Positions 8,955 to 17,210 of a DNA stretch of 64,000 nucleotides are shown in pieces. This DNA comes from Chryseobacterium sp. G0162 (lineage in GTDB: Bacteria > Bacteroidota > Bacteroidia > Flavobacteriales > Weeksellaceae). Where the stretch lies: the NCBI RefSeq assembly GCF_003815715.1, contig NZ_CP033922.1, positions 1,563,001 through 1,627,000 of the forward strand, read 5' to 3'. Position 1 is the stretch's first letter. Each line of letters opens with the position of its first letter. The notes beneath the pieces were generated by a model that was given only the letters and a program-made list of their open reading frames with translations, was not told the origin of the DNA and did no database searches. The position numbers were made by a program, and so were the translations under genes.

Positions 8955-9768
8955 AATATAATTCCGTTTGTGTTAAAGTATTGATGTTATTTTTATATTC
9001 TTTTATTAAATGATAATTGTTACTGATAGCAAGTTCTACCAGGAGATCCATCTGCTCTTTTTTTACTTTAGACGTAAGATAGTCAAAATTACTTGAATCT
9101 AACCCTAAAATATATTTTACAATCCTTGTATTGAACTGAAAACTGGACTTGTTCATCACTTCTGCAACATGTTTTACATTTTTCACTGCATAATAATTAA
9201 AAAAGTTCTCAATTTTAGGATCGAGATCAAAATTCATTAGTTCAGCATAATACAGGAACATGAAATCTGCCTCCACCTCATATTCATTCAGGATTCTGTT
9301 CACAGTATATTCGTGACTTCCTGTAATTTTTATATCGTCTATAAAAATACAAAGTTTTCCTCTTAAAAAATCTTTATCAATGTAATAAGTATCATTGGCT
9401 ATCAGATTTTTACGATCCTCGAAATTAAGGTTCCCATAATCTGTAATATACGTATGATTTCTGTTGATTTTAGATAAAATACTTGATTTTTTTTCCTTTT
9501 GAAACAGATAATAGTCCAAATGTTTTTTAAAGTAAAAGCATAAAAAATTGGAAGCTGTAGGAATGGCCATATAAGGACTTGGAAGCACTACAATTTCTTT
9601 ATCTGTATTTAAAAGGTGTTTATTTTCGGAAATAAATCCGTCGAATAATTCTTTTGCAAATTTTTCAGCATACGACTTATCGCCATACTTGAAATAGCTG
9701 TATTCTGCGGGTGAGAAAGTGAACTCATCCGCTGAATGAATGTGGTGTAAGCTGTATCTTGTGTTCAT
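8944..9768 (-). CDS. Phosphoribosyltransferase-like protein of Ter system
   Basis: The 274-residue protein contains a type I PRTase-like PRPP loop, CIFIDDIKITGSHEYT, at about residues 131-146 (hydrophobic strand, two acidic residues, then TGS). An upstream segment VVLPSPYMAIPTASNF may hold the substrate hood. PRTases next to HAD phosphatases are established partners of TelA/TerD genes in predicted nucleoside-like metabolite pathways. The specific base or substrate cannot be read from the sequence. Confidence 0.72.
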   Translation of the reverse strand: MNTRYSLHHIHSADEFTFSPAEYSYFKYGDKSYAEKFAKELFDGFISENKHLLNTDKEIVVLPSPYMAIPTASNFLCFYFKKHLDYYLFQKEKKSSILSKINRNHTYITDYGNLNFEDRKNLIANDTYYIDKDFLRGKLCIFIDDIKITGSHEYTVNRILNEYEVEADFMFLYYAELMNFDLDPKIENFFNYYAVKNVKHVAEVMNKSSFQFNTRIVKYILGLDSSNFDYLTSKVKKEQMDLLVELAISNNYHLIKEYKNNINTLTQTELYYGY

Positions 9769-9776
9769 GTTTATGG

Positions 9777-10448
9777 TTAGTGTTTTAGTAAATGTGCGCT
9801 GAACCCGAAGTCAATTGCTCCTTTATAGTCGGCAACAGGATTGTCTCCGATATGCAGAATCTGGCTTAATGGAAGATCCTGATTTTTAATCTTATTCTTT
9901 ACTTCCTGAAAAATAAGCGGGTTCGGTTTAGAACAGTTGATTTCATCAGAATAAATATGAAAATCAATATACTGATCCAGATTTTCATGAATCAGAAACT
10001 TTCTCATTGTTTTTCCTTTGATAAATCCTGTATTACTCAGAATATTGATGGTTTTTCCCTGATTTTTAATTTCATCAAAAAAACCATGAATATTTTCAAA
10101 AATGACAACAGGTTTATATTCTAAAAACAATTCTTCACTTTTTTGATAAAACTCATTAAGCTTTTCCTTATCAAAAAGCTTTATATCTACATTATTTAAA
10201 GCTCCCAAAATCATCAGATAGATCTCAAAAGTGTCTATATTCCCCCCTGTAACCTCATTAATGTTATTGCAAAGATCATCGTAATATTTTACAGTTCTTG
10301 CAACCACTTCAATCGGTTCATCCAGATTAAAAAATGAGGAGAACAACTCAACTCTTTTTGTTTTAAATTCAGGATGAGATTTGATTAGGGTGAGCCACAG
10401 GTCAAAGGAAAAATGACAGTGGTTATGAATGTCGATATCTGTTTTCAA
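9777..10448 (-). CDS. HAD-superfamily hydrolase of Ter system
   Basis: All four HAD motifs are present in 223 residues: FSFDLWLTL (motif I with D-x-W instead of D-x-D, as in haloacid-dehalogenase-like branches), ILSNTG (motif II), SKPNPLIF (motif III Lys) and HIGDNPVADYKGA (motif IV). It is the first gene of the operon and ends 8 nt before the PRTase gene. It is probably a phosphatase acting on a small phosphorylated intermediate made with the PRTase. Confidence 0.88.
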   Translation of the reverse strand: MKTDIDIHNHCHFSFDLWLTLIKSHPEFKTKRVELFSSFFNLDEPIEVVARTVKYYDDLCNNINEVTGGNIDTFEIYLMILGALNNVDIKLFDKEKLNEFYQKSEELFLEYKPVVIFENIHGFFDEIKNQGKTINILSNTGFIKGKTMRKFLIHENLDQYIDFHIYSDEINCSKPNPLIFQEVKNKIKNQDLPLSQILHIGDNPVADYKGAIDFGFSAHLLKH

Positions 10449-10537
10449 TATGTTTTAAGTTAAAAGTTTTATTTAGCTTCTTGAAAAAGATTTAAAATTT
10501 ATTAATCATCAAAAAGTGTTTCATTTTCTATTCTTCC

Positions 10538-10545
10538 CAAAGATA
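10538..10545 (-). promoter_or_regulatory. -7 box of the Ter operon
   Basis: TATCTTTG on the minus strand matches TAnnTTTG and would give a leader of roughly 80 nt before the HAD gene at 10448. No clear -33 TTG is visible. Confidence 0.5.
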
Positions 10546-10624
10546 AAATTTTTATCAGAAATGCATTACTTTCCCTCTCTGTTTTAAGATATTTTATGAT
10601 TTTAACGAAGAAAGGGTAAAAAAT

Positions 10625-10653
10625 AAGGACTGTAGATTTTTCTTACAGTCCTT
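10625..10653 (-). terminator. Terminator of the SulP gene
   Basis: AAGGACTGTA (10625-10634) pairs with TACAGTCCTT (10644-10653); the minus-strand transcript then runs into a U-rich tract. Confidence 0.8.
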
Positions 10654-10747
10654 GTCTGGTTATGAATATTTATTTACTTTCTTGAATTGTCAACTATTTC
10701 AGGATTCACTATTCACTTGCGAAACAAAACTCACAATGACATCCCTA

Positions 10748-12286
10748 TTATTTTTCCGGCATTACCTTATAAGTCGGATCTTCCTGAATATTAACTTCTA
10801 CTACAGCTTCAGCATTTTTCAGCATTTTGCGGCAATCTTCACTAAGATGGCGAAGGAATACTGTTTTCCCTTGTTGTTTGTAGCGTTTTGACAATTTATC
10901 TACAGCATCTATTGCACTCATATCTACAATACGGCTTTCTTTAAAGTCTACTACCACTTCATCGGGATCATTCATCGGATCAAACTTATCGGCAAATGCA
11001 GTCACTGAACCGAAAAACAACGGACCAAATATTTCATAATGCCTGATCCCATTCTCGTCGGTATATTTTCTTGCACGGATTCTTTTGGCATTGTCCCAGG
11101 CAAATACTAAAGCCGCAATAATCACTCCTACTAAAACCGCCAATGCAAGATTATGCAATACTACAGTAATGAAAGCCACTGTAATTCCTACCAATATATC
11201 TGACTTCGGCATTTTATTTACAATCCGGATAGAAACCCATTGAAAAGTACTGATAGCCACCATCATCATTACACCTACTAACGCTGCCATTGGAATTTTT
11301 TCAATGATAGGTGCTCCAAATAGAATAATCAATAAGATCATGATGGAAGCAATAATTCCTGACAGTCGTGCTCTGGATCCTGCATTAAGATTCACTAATG
11401 TCTGGGCAACCATAGCACAGCCTCCCATTCCACCGAAAAATCCGTTGGTAATATTAGCTAATCCCTGCGCTACCGATTCTTTATTGGCATTTCCCTTGGA
11501 ATTGGTAATCTCATCCACCATAGATAAAGTCAGCAATGATTCAATAAGCCCAACCCCAGCCATAATTAATGCATAAGGAAAAATGATCTGTAACGTTTCC
11601 AAAGAAAATGGAATTTGTGGAATATGGAAACCTGGAAGACTTCCGCTGATATGGGCAATATCTGCTACTGTTTTCGTTGGGATATTAAATCCAAGAACTA
11701 TAGCAAATACAACAATAATGGCTACCAACGATGCAGGAACAGCTTTTGTAATCTTAGGAAAGAAATAGACAACGGCAATGGTGAGTGCCGTTAAACCTCC
11801 CATGATGTATAAAGGTGTTCCCTGAAGCCAGTTTACCACTCCATTGGTATCTGTAATTTTAAACTGTTCAATCTGGGCCATAAAAATAATAATGGCCAAC
11901 CCGTTCAGAAATCCATACATAACGGGCTGTGGAATAAGCCTGACAAATTTTCCCAGTTTAAAGATTCCGACAAGCATCTGAAGAATTCCGGCAAGAGCTA
12001 CAGTAGCAAAAAGATATTCTATTCCATGGGATTTTATGAGGGCAATTAAAACAACAATCGTGGCTCCTGCTCCTCCTGAAACCATTCCCGGACGGCCTCC
12101 CAAAACAGCTGTTACGATTCCCATAAGACATGCCGCATACAATCCTGTAAGTGGTGAAAGTCCTGCCAGAATAGCAAATGAAAGTGATTCAGGAATCATG
12201 GTCATGGCTACGGTAAAGCCAGCCAGCAATTCATTTTTATAATTTATTTTTTTCGAAAAATCGAATAAACTGATAGTATTCTTCAT
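10748..12286 (-). CDS. SulP-family inorganic anion transporter with STAS domain
   Basis: The 512-residue protein has the SulP core of about 12-14 membrane segments (residues 20-410), opening with DFSKKINYKNELLAGFTVAM and including the conserved GLYAA and PGMVSGGAGA segments. A cytoplasmic STAS domain follows (about 430-505), with VVVDFKESRIVDMSAIDAVDKL. SulP proteins carry sulfate, bicarbonate or other anions; the substrate here is unknown. The gene is monocistronic, with its own promoter and terminator. Confidence 0.93.
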   Translation of the reverse strand: MKNTISLFDFSKKINYKNELLAGFTVAMTMIPESLSFAILAGLSPLTGLYAACLMGIVTAVLGGRPGMVSGGAGATIVVLIALIKSHGIEYLFATVALAGILQMLVGIFKLGKFVRLIPQPVMYGFLNGLAIIIFMAQIEQFKITDTNGVVNWLQGTPLYIMGGLTALTIAVVYFFPKITKAVPASLVAIIVVFAIVLGFNIPTKTVADIAHISGSLPGFHIPQIPFSLETLQIIFPYALIMAGVGLIESLLTLSMVDEITNSKGNANKESVAQGLANITNGFFGGMGGCAMVAQTLVNLNAGSRARLSGIIASIMILLIILFGAPIIEKIPMAALVGVMMMVAISTFQWVSIRIVNKMPKSDILVGITVAFITVVLHNLALAVLVGVIIAALVFAWDNAKRIRARKYTDENGIRHYEIFGPLFFGSVTAFADKFDPMNDPDEVVVDFKESRIVDMSAIDAVDKLSKRYKQQGKTVFLRHLSEDCRKMLKNAEAVVEVNIQEDPTYKVMPEK

Positions 12287-12293
12287 TGAAGTG

Positions 12294-12324
12294 CAAAGGT
12301 ATATACTTGCTTAAGGGTATACAA
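12294..12324 (-). promoter_or_regulatory. SulP promoter, almost leaderless
   Basis: A -7 box TACCTTTG (12301 to 12294) and a -33 TTG (12324 to 12322) are separated by 20 bp, a near-ideal flavobacterial promoter. Only 7 nt lie between TTTG and the ATG at 12286, so the mRNA probably has almost no leader. Confidence 0.7.
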
Positions 12325-12889
12325 TTTTTGTATTCAAATTTTACTCATTTTTTTATTCTTCAAATAATTCACACATATGTTCAAATAATATGTTAATTTT
12401 AATTAAAATTTCTTCATAAACATACTTTTTTATGTTTATAAGTGTCTTCGCTTTCAATTTTTGTTTAAATTTGAAAGCAATTAAGCAGATTATTTGGTAC
12501 TAAACAAGATATTCTAAACATAAAAAACTGGTTGTCAACACATACAACCTTTCAACACACAAGCTTAACGTAAATAAAATTGCATGAAACAACTTTAATA
12601 GGTCATATATTATTTACGCAAATGGTAGAAAAAAGAAGTTTGAAAAATAAGATGAGCGGTTACCCATTGGAAATAATGCATATACCTAAAAGTAAAATAC
12701 CTTTTAAGATTAAGCTGTCCTGATCTATTTCCAAAGATTTTATAAAAGATTCAAAGTTTTTTGAATGATATCCGTTATCCTCTGATTTCGAAACGAAGTG
12801 CATTACATCATGTAATACATTATAATATATATAACCTATTTTATGTTTTCTAATGCATAAGTTTAATAAATAGATAATATTAAATAAAA
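12325..12889. other. Intergenic region without recognisable gene
   Basis: About 560 AT-rich bases between the SulP gene and the divergent HTH gene pair. I see no ORF, RNA gene or convincing repeat apart from the SulP promoter at its left edge. Confidence 0.6.
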
Positions 12890-13315
12890 ATGTTATATAA
12901 AGAGATCCATATTGGAAAGTTTATTAAAGAGAGGGTTGATGAAAATGAAATAACAATGGAGAGGATATGTAAATTCCTGGACAGAGATGAAGATGCTATA
13001 GAAGGGATGTACAATAGCAAATCAATAGACGCGGATCTTCTCCTAAGATGGAGCAAATTATTGGAATATGATTTTTTCAGACTGTACAGTTCGCACTTAA
13101 TTTTATACGCTCCTCCGGCAGCTGCCAATAAAAATCAACAAAAATCTGACAAGATTCCTTATTTCAGAAAAAATATTTATACTCAGGAAATTAAGGAATT
13201 CATTATGAAAAGAATTCTTTCAGGAGATATGACCCAGAGTGAGGTGATTAAGGAGTATTCTATTCCAAAAAGTACACTTCACAGATGGCTTCAGAAAAGT
13301 GATATTAATGGATAA
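12890..13315 (+). CDS. Two-domain HTH protein (Cro-like N-terminus, transposase-type C-terminal HTH)
   Basis: The 141-residue product has an N-terminal helical domain (residues 1-70, ending EYDFFRLYSSHLILYAPP) like that of a family very common in Chryseobacterium. A C-terminal IS3/IS630-orfA-type HTH follows at about 105-138 (SGDMTQSEVIKEYSIPKSTLHRW). No DDE catalytic residues follow, so this is not a full transposase. It is 11 nt upstream of a second HTH gene. It may be a domesticated DNA-binding protein; its target is unknown. Confidence 0.8.
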   Translation: MLYKEIHIGKFIKERVDENEITMERICKFLDRDEDAIEGMYNSKSIDADLLLRWSKLLEYDFFRLYSSHLILYAPPAAANKNQQKSDKIPYFRKNIYTQEIKEFIMKRILSGDMTQSEVIKEYSIPKSTLHRWLQKSDING

Positions 13316-13326
13316 ACTGATAAAAG

Positions 13327-13677
13327 ATGCGTCCCAATTATAAAAAGATATACCAGGACATGCTTAAGATGGAATATCCTGAAAAGCTAAAGGATCCCAA
13401 AATAAAAGAGCTTCTCGGAAAACTGGACACGAGTGAAGATGTATTGAAATTCAATGACAGGCTTTTCAAGCCTTCCAGGGAAAGCCAGAAAAACAATCAG
13501 AAACTTAAGACTTATGACAAAAAAACAATGCTTAAACTTCTTGAATATCAAAAGAAGCATGGGCATTCTACCAGTTATATGTCTAAAAAATATAAGATCA
13601 GCAGAACGACTCTCTCAAAATGGAAACTGATGTTTGAAGAAGAGCTGAATCATGCCATGAAAAAAGCCGATAAATAA
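13327..13677 (+). CDS. Small HTH protein, partner of the preceding gene
   Basis: The 116-residue protein has a variable N-terminal half beginning MRPNYKKIYQDML and a C-terminal transposase-like HTH (residues about 74-108: TMLKLLEYQKKHGHSTSYMSKKYKISRTTLSKWK). It lacks any nuclease domain. The pair with the preceding gene forms a two-gene unit ending at a strong terminator. A regulatory role is inferred. Confidence 0.8.
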   Translation: MRPNYKKIYQDMLKMEYPEKLKDPKIKELLGKLDTSEDVLKFNDRLFKPSRESQKNNQKLKTYDKKTMLKLLEYQKKHGHSTSYMSKKYKISRTTLSKWKLMFEEELNHAMKKADK

Positions 13678-13688
13678 CTTATCGGCTT
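13664..13688. terminator. Bidirectional terminator between HTH pair and Y-RNA cluster
   Basis: AAGCCGATAA (13664-13673) pairs with TTATCGGCTT (13679-13688). T-rich tails follow on both strands, so it can end the HTH transcript (+) and the Y-RNA transcript (-). The HTH stop codon lies in the loop region. Confidence 0.85.
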
Positions 13689-13702
13689 CTCTTTTTTATC
13701 AT

Positions 13703-13844
13703 AAAACAAGGCAACAGGCAAATAGTGATGTCGTGCTCTACCAGCTGAGCTACTCTTCCTATGTTTTGGAGTGGAAGAGACGGGATTCGAACCCGTGACA
13801 CCGTCGTGATGAATGAAGTAGCACTATTCTACGACACTTGTTTT
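13703..13844 (-). ncRNA. Y RNA 5 with permuted tRNA-like module
   Basis: The ends AAAACAAG / CTTGTTTT close the RNA. Next come the conserved 5' internal loop TGTCGTAG, stem 2 (AATAGTG / CACTATT), and a 3' loop ending GTTGC. Inside is a tRNA body in permuted order: T arm ACGGG-TTCGAAT-CCCGT, acceptor strand CTCTTCC, a 13-nt linker, acceptor strand GGAAGAG, then D arm GCTC/GAGC. There is no anticodon arm. Bacterial Y RNAs carry such tRNA-mimicking modules and bind Ro60. Its terminator is the hairpin at 13664-13688. Confidence 0.85.
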
Positions 13845-13848
13845 TTTG

Positions 13849-13951
13849 AAAAAGAGGCAAAAAGATAAAAAGACTTCCAGATCATTTTCACAATCTGTTC
13901 TGGAATCGAACCAAATTAAACCGAAGTAAGTCTTTTCTACGGCACTCTTCT
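13849..13951 (-). ncRNA. Y RNA 4 with T-arm-only module
   Basis: Closing stem AGAAGAG / CTCTTTT, internal loop TGCCGTAG, stem 2 AAAAGACTT / AAGTCTTTT and 3' loop ending TTTGC match the other copies. The inner part keeps a T arm (TTTGG-TTCGATT-CCAGA) and a CAGAT/ATCTG mini-acceptor, but the D arm is missing. It is separated by only a few bases from its neighbours, so copies 3, 4 and 5 are probably one precursor. Confidence 0.78.
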
Positions 13952-13953
13952 AG

Positions 13954-14101
13954 TGATAAACAGCAAGGCAATCAGTTAAACAGACTCATATTAACAGCGT
14001 ACTCTCTTTACACTATCTGCTTCCGCAGAACAGGACTTGCACCTGTACCTCTGTTACCCCACGAAGTAATTCTGTTTTACGGCACTTGCTGGTAGTTATC
14101 A
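13954..14101 (-). ncRNA. Y RNA 3 with permuted tRNA-like module
   Basis: Closing stem TGATAA plus CAGCAAG pairs with CTTGCTG and TTATCA. Internal loop TGCCGTA, stem 2 AAACAG/CTGTTT and 3' loop ending ATTGC follow the family pattern. The tRNA-like part is a stem TAACAG/CTGTTA holding a T arm ACAGG-TGCAAGT-CCTGT, an acceptor stem TCTGC/GCAGA closed by a GGAA tetraloop, and a degenerate D arm. The joined acceptor stem shows that it cannot be an ordinary tRNA. Confidence 0.85.
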
Positions 14102-14125
14102 ATTCATGGTTATTAGTTTATGTTA

Positions 14126-14162
14126 CAAATTTATAGGGTTACTGCGCATTCTTTTTACGCAG
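14126..14162 (-). promoter_or_regulatory. Promoter of Y RNAs 3-5 with shared RNA-regulon block
   Basis: On the minus strand the block CTGCGTAAAAAGAATGCGCA (14162 to 14143) is followed after exactly 13 nt by TTTG (14129-14126), part of a TAAATTTG -7 box. The same block and spacing occur before Y RNA 1, Ro60 and tatD. Confidence 0.82.
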
Positions 14163-14178
14163 TCCATTTTTTTTATAA

Positions 14179-14258
14179 AAACCAAGCAACAAATCATAAG
14201 AGTAATTAATGTTTCAATTGGAAGTTGGCGATGAAACTCTTACTAACGGCATTGGTTT
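14179..14258 (-). ncRNA. Y RNA 2, short form
   Basis: Closing stem AAACCAA/TTGGTTT, loop TGCCGTTA, stem 2 TAAGAG/CTCTTA and 3' loop ending GTTGC fit the family. An extra GTTTC/GAAAC hairpin takes the place of the tRNA-like module. It lies 4 nt after copy 1. A T-rich tract follows its 3' end and may terminate this two-RNA transcript. Confidence 0.72.
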
Positions 14259-14262
14259 GTTT

Positions 14263-14332
14263 TTACCGGGTAATTTGACAAAAGACACGGTCAGTTTGGA
14301 ATCGAAGTAAGTCTTTTTTACGACACCGGTAA
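14263..14332 (-). ncRNA. Y RNA 1, minimal form
   Basis: The 70-nt RNA has closing stem TTACCGG/CCGGTAA, loop TGTCGTAA, stem 2 AAAAGAC/GTCTTTT and a 3' loop ending TTAC. There is no tRNA-like module, so it would be a bare Ro-binding Y RNA. Its 5' end lies about 12 nt after the TTTG of its own promoter. Confidence 0.75.
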
Positions 14333-14343
14333 TATTAACATTG

Positions 14344-14380
14344 CAAAATTATCATCTAAGTACGCATTCTTTTTACTCAG
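14344..14380 (-). promoter_or_regulatory. Promoter of Y RNAs 1-2 with shared RNA-regulon block
   Basis: The block CTGAGTAAAAAGAATGCGTA (14380 to 14361) is followed after 13 nt by TTTG of the -7 box TAATTTTG (14344-14351). The spacing is identical to the other three sites. Confidence 0.82.
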
Positions 14381-14388
14381 TAATTTTT

Positions 14389-15051
14389 TTATTCAATACC
14401 GGACATATGTTTTGAAATTTTCTCAGCATGGTTAATTTTCATTTTTTTCAAAATATTTAAAATTCTATTTTTAAAACGAACTTGATGTTGAATCACTTTT
14501 CCCAACTCGGTTTGAAATTCTGATTCTTCCACTTCAAATCTTACTTTTACATTTTTCACCTCATTAATATTGATTTCTGTATAGTCTGAAAAACTAATGA
14601 CTCCGTTTTCTCTTTTATACAGAACCCAGGGATGACCAATCCACATTTCTGCCCATCCGAAAGATCTATTATCTACCACTTTCTGCCAATTTTCTACATT
14701 CTCAATATCGCCACAACAACTTGGATGAATAAGAATCTCATCATCTTTTTTTAATACGATTCCGCCATCAAAAGATAAGACAAAGCCGTTTTCATCAGGG
14801 TCATCAAATTCTACTTCACTTAGTTTTGCAGCTACAATGATGTGTAAACTTTCATCATCAATAGTTTTAATATCTACCAGGTTGGAACCTTTTTGAATTT
14901 CATTAAAATTGAAGGTAAGCCGGGAAGCTGTTTCTGTCCATTTCAAAAACAATTCTTCTGAGTCAGGATAATCAGCAATTTGGAGTAATTCAAAATCTTC
15001 TTTGGAATATTTTAACGGATTAATTTCTATGGTGTTAATAAGCTTTATCAT
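14389..15051 (-). CDS. Hypothetical protein between Ro60 and Y RNA genes
   Basis: The 220-residue acidic protein contains an HPSCCGD motif (about residues 110-116) and WxxGHPW (FGWAEMWIGHPW), which hint at a SUKH/immunity-like or small beta-rich fold, but I do not recognise the family. No signal or membrane segment is seen. Its stop lies 8 nt from the Y RNA 1 promoter block. Its location suggests, without proving, a link to the Ro system. Confidence 0.75.
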   Translation of the reverse strand: MIKLINTIEINPLKYSKEDFELLQIADYPDSEELFLKWTETASRLTFNFNEIQKGSNLVDIKTIDDESLHIIVAAKLSEVEFDDPDENGFVLSFDGGIVLKKDDEILIHPSCCGDIENVENWQKVVDNRSFGWAEMWIGHPWVLYKRENGVISFSDYTEININEVKNVKVRFEVEESEFQTELGKVIQHQVRFKNRILNILKKMKINHAEKISKHMSGIE

Positions 15052-15070
15052 AATCTATCTCTTCATTTAC

Positions 15071-15155
15071 TAGCCCCGATTGCAGCGGCATCCTTTTTCT
15101 GAATTGACCTAAGAAAGGCGAAAAAGATATAGCGGAAAGCGGGAATAAGCTCCTA
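15071..15155. repeat. REP-like structured intergenic element
   Basis: The element begins TAGCCCCGATTGCAGCGG and ends GCGGAAAGCGGGA...AGCTCCTA. Its centre is an inverted repeat ATCCTTTTTC / GAAAAAGAT. I recall this TAGCCCCG...AGCTCCT layout as recurrent between Chryseobacterium genes; the element at 56096-56212 is a relative. It separates the Ro60 gene from the hypothetical gene. Confidence 0.6.
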
Positions 15156-15261
15156 AATATACTAATGATTTATAACATCCTCCTGTTAATAATAAACTTA
15201 TCATTACTCATTTTTTCTAAAGTGCACTCCCTTCTTACATTTCAACGAAAAGCAGTGCCTT

Positions 15262-16779
15262 TTACAACACTACTTTTTCAATCATTTCAAGAGCAGATTT
15301 TTGATCTTCCAAGGCATTCAATACATCGAAAATCTTGTCTGACCAGCCTGCAATAAGGTATACATCATTTCTTTTGACATCAATGGGTGGTCTTCCATAT
15401 CCTGCCAAATCAAAAATATAAAGTTTAGCCTCAGGAGCTATCGTCTTATACTTGTTCCATGTATCTTCAAAAGAGTTTCCTCTTCCACTGCTATCCCACA
15501 TTTGAGTATCAGTGAACAGCATTACTTTATCCACGATTTCTTTTCTTTTGATCAGATCTTCGATAACCAGATAACCATTGGTTGAATATCCTACTTCACC
15601 TTCTCGTTTGTAGAAGGCTTCTACATTGTTAAGAATACCTTGTTTTGGCATCGCAATGCGCAGCCATCGATCACCGAAGATTCCTGTAGTCACATTTTGA
15701 CACTTCGACTGCAAAATCATAGACATCAATAAACCGATATCATACAGTAAAATTTTACTCTTAGGAGAAACTGATTTCTGCATAGAACCAGAAACATCCG
15801 CTGCAATCACTACCGAGGTATTGAAACCGAAACCTTTGATATTTTGGGCACTTGCCACTAAAGCTTCTTCCAGTGCACTCCAAACAGAAGACAGATAAGG
15901 AGAATCTACCTTTTTCAATTCTCTGTATGCTGCCAGGAAACGGAAAGGCAATTGTTTTGAGTTGCCCACTGCTCTTTCATCTGACAGATAACTGCACACT
16001 TTACTCATGGCTTCAGGAGATACGCCGGCTTCAAGGATATTTCTCAGGTTTCGTAAGGTGGCCATATATCCCAGTTTATTACTGAAGATCAGTTCTTCCC
16101 ATTTATTTTTGAAAGCCTGTTTTCTTTCTACCTCATCTGTAAATTTTTTCTGTCCCAATACTGAAAGTTCAACTTCCCATGTATAAGGAGTATCCAGAAT
16201 GTCATATACAATCTTGTTGAAAATGGTCTGCTGGTTCTCATCTTTTGCTTTTGGGTGAACCAGAAAGAGGGCATCTTTCAAGGTTACGGCTCCTTTTCTA
16301 TTGTATTTGGCGAATTGATATTCATCAAATTTATTGAAGGATTTCGCCAGACCTTTCTGAACCTGTTTGGATAACCTGTTCAATTTCTTGGTTTCCGTTC
16401 TTTCATTAGCAAGCTGATAATACGCTAACATTTCCGTGATCTCATCAGCTCTCTGAACAATACCCTCTACGGTTCTGCTCACCAGATCGGTACCCGTAGC
16501 CTCCTTCGCCAATTCTGTAGCCAAAACCAAAGGAATGGAACGCAAATGCATATCTTTTCTTGCATAAACAGCCAGTTTCGCTACAAATTCAGGATCATTT
16601 TTCTGAATCAGAGATTGTATTCTCTCTAGTCTGTCATTTCCTTTTTCATAAGTAATATCTGACAGTCCTGTTGTAACCACAGCACTATACAATTCTTCTG
16701 CAGGTGTCATCACATAAGCTTTTGCACCTTCGTGGTTGGTTACCACTATTTTTTCTTTTTTTAGAAAGTTAAATTTCAT
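15262..16779 (-). CDS. rsr: Ro60/Rsr RNA-binding protein (TROVE and vWA domains)
   Basis: The 505-residue protein has an N-terminal TROVE domain (about 15-320), a HEAT-like ring that binds misfolded RNAs and Y RNAs, with DPEFVAKLAVYARKDMHLRSIPLVLA. A C-terminal vWA-like domain holds an intact metal site: VIAADVSGSM near residue 335 and LFTDTQMWD further on. The length matches bacterial Ro orthologues. It is transcribed from a promoter with the shared block at 16841-16877 and is followed by five Y-RNA genes on the same strand. In other bacteria Ro and a Y RNA tether nucleases such as PNPase for structured-RNA decay. Confidence 0.95.
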   Translation of the reverse strand: MKFNFLKKEKIVVTNHEGAKAYVMTPAEELYSAVVTTGLSDITYEKGNDRLERIQSLIQKNDPEFVAKLAVYARKDMHLRSIPLVLATELAKEATGTDLVSRTVEGIVQRADEITEMLAYYQLANERTETKKLNRLSKQVQKGLAKSFNKFDEYQFAKYNRKGAVTLKDALFLVHPKAKDENQQTIFNKIVYDILDTPYTWEVELSVLGQKKFTDEVERKQAFKNKWEELIFSNKLGYMATLRNLRNILEAGVSPEAMSKVCSYLSDERAVGNSKQLPFRFLAAYRELKKVDSPYLSSVWSALEEALVASAQNIKGFGFNTSVVIAADVSGSMQKSVSPKSKILLYDIGLLMSMILQSKCQNVTTGIFGDRWLRIAMPKQGILNNVEAFYKREGEVGYSTNGYLVIEDLIKRKEIVDKVMLFTDTQMWDSSGRGNSFEDTWNKYKTIAPEAKLYIFDLAGYGRPPIDVKRNDVYLIAGWSDKIFDVLNALEDQKSALEMIEKVVL

Positions 16780-16840
16780 GAGTTACTGTTTTTATTGGTA
16801 AACATTGGAAAGGCTATTGCTTCCTCTCTGATTTCTGATG

Positions 16841-16877
16841 CAAAGTAAAAACAGTATTACGCAGTCTTTTTGCGTAG
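16841..16877 (-). promoter_or_regulatory. Ro60 promoter with shared RNA-regulon block
   Basis: CTACGCAAAAAGACTGCGTA (16877 to 16858) is a TACGCA/TGCGTA inverted repeat around A-rich DNA. After 13 nt comes TTTG (16844-16841) in the -7 variant TTACTTTG. The ATG is 62 nt further on. Confidence 0.85.
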
Positions 16878-16940
16878 ATTATTTCTTTCGAAAAATTTTT
16901 GTTTTTTTTCAAATTGATGGGTAGAAAAATTTTTAAAGCT

Positions 16941-17051
16941 TTCACAGATTTTGCGGATGACGCAAATCTTTTAGGTTTGTGTTGATGCTTAGGTTTTGGC
17001 TAAAGCCCATGGATTTATTTTTTTTATTGGCCGGGCTAAAGCCCGACTCTA
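16941..17051. repeat. Dispersed intergenic repeat pieces (CACAGATT and GGCTAAAGCC types)
   Basis: A CACAGATTTTGCGGATGACG piece is followed by two near-palindromes, GGCTAAAGCC (16998-17007) and GGGCTAAAGCCC (17033-17044). Similar pieces occur near 50200 and 55830. No gene is seen between 16780 and 17210. Confidence 0.55.
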
Positions 17052-17210
17052 TTGATGTTGATATCCGTATGGATAATAAATGTTTAATGGCAATACGTTT
17101 TACTTACTCATCAATAACTTCCTTCTATCATTCGTTTTCATGAAAGAAATCGTTATTATCAGGCTTTTCAGCATGTGTTTCCTAGCTTTGTCCGTATTAA
17201 AATTAAAGCT

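Noticed and set aside
13703..13844. A true permuted tRNA gene
   Set aside because: There is no anticodon arm, and the flanking stems match the four other Y-RNA copies.
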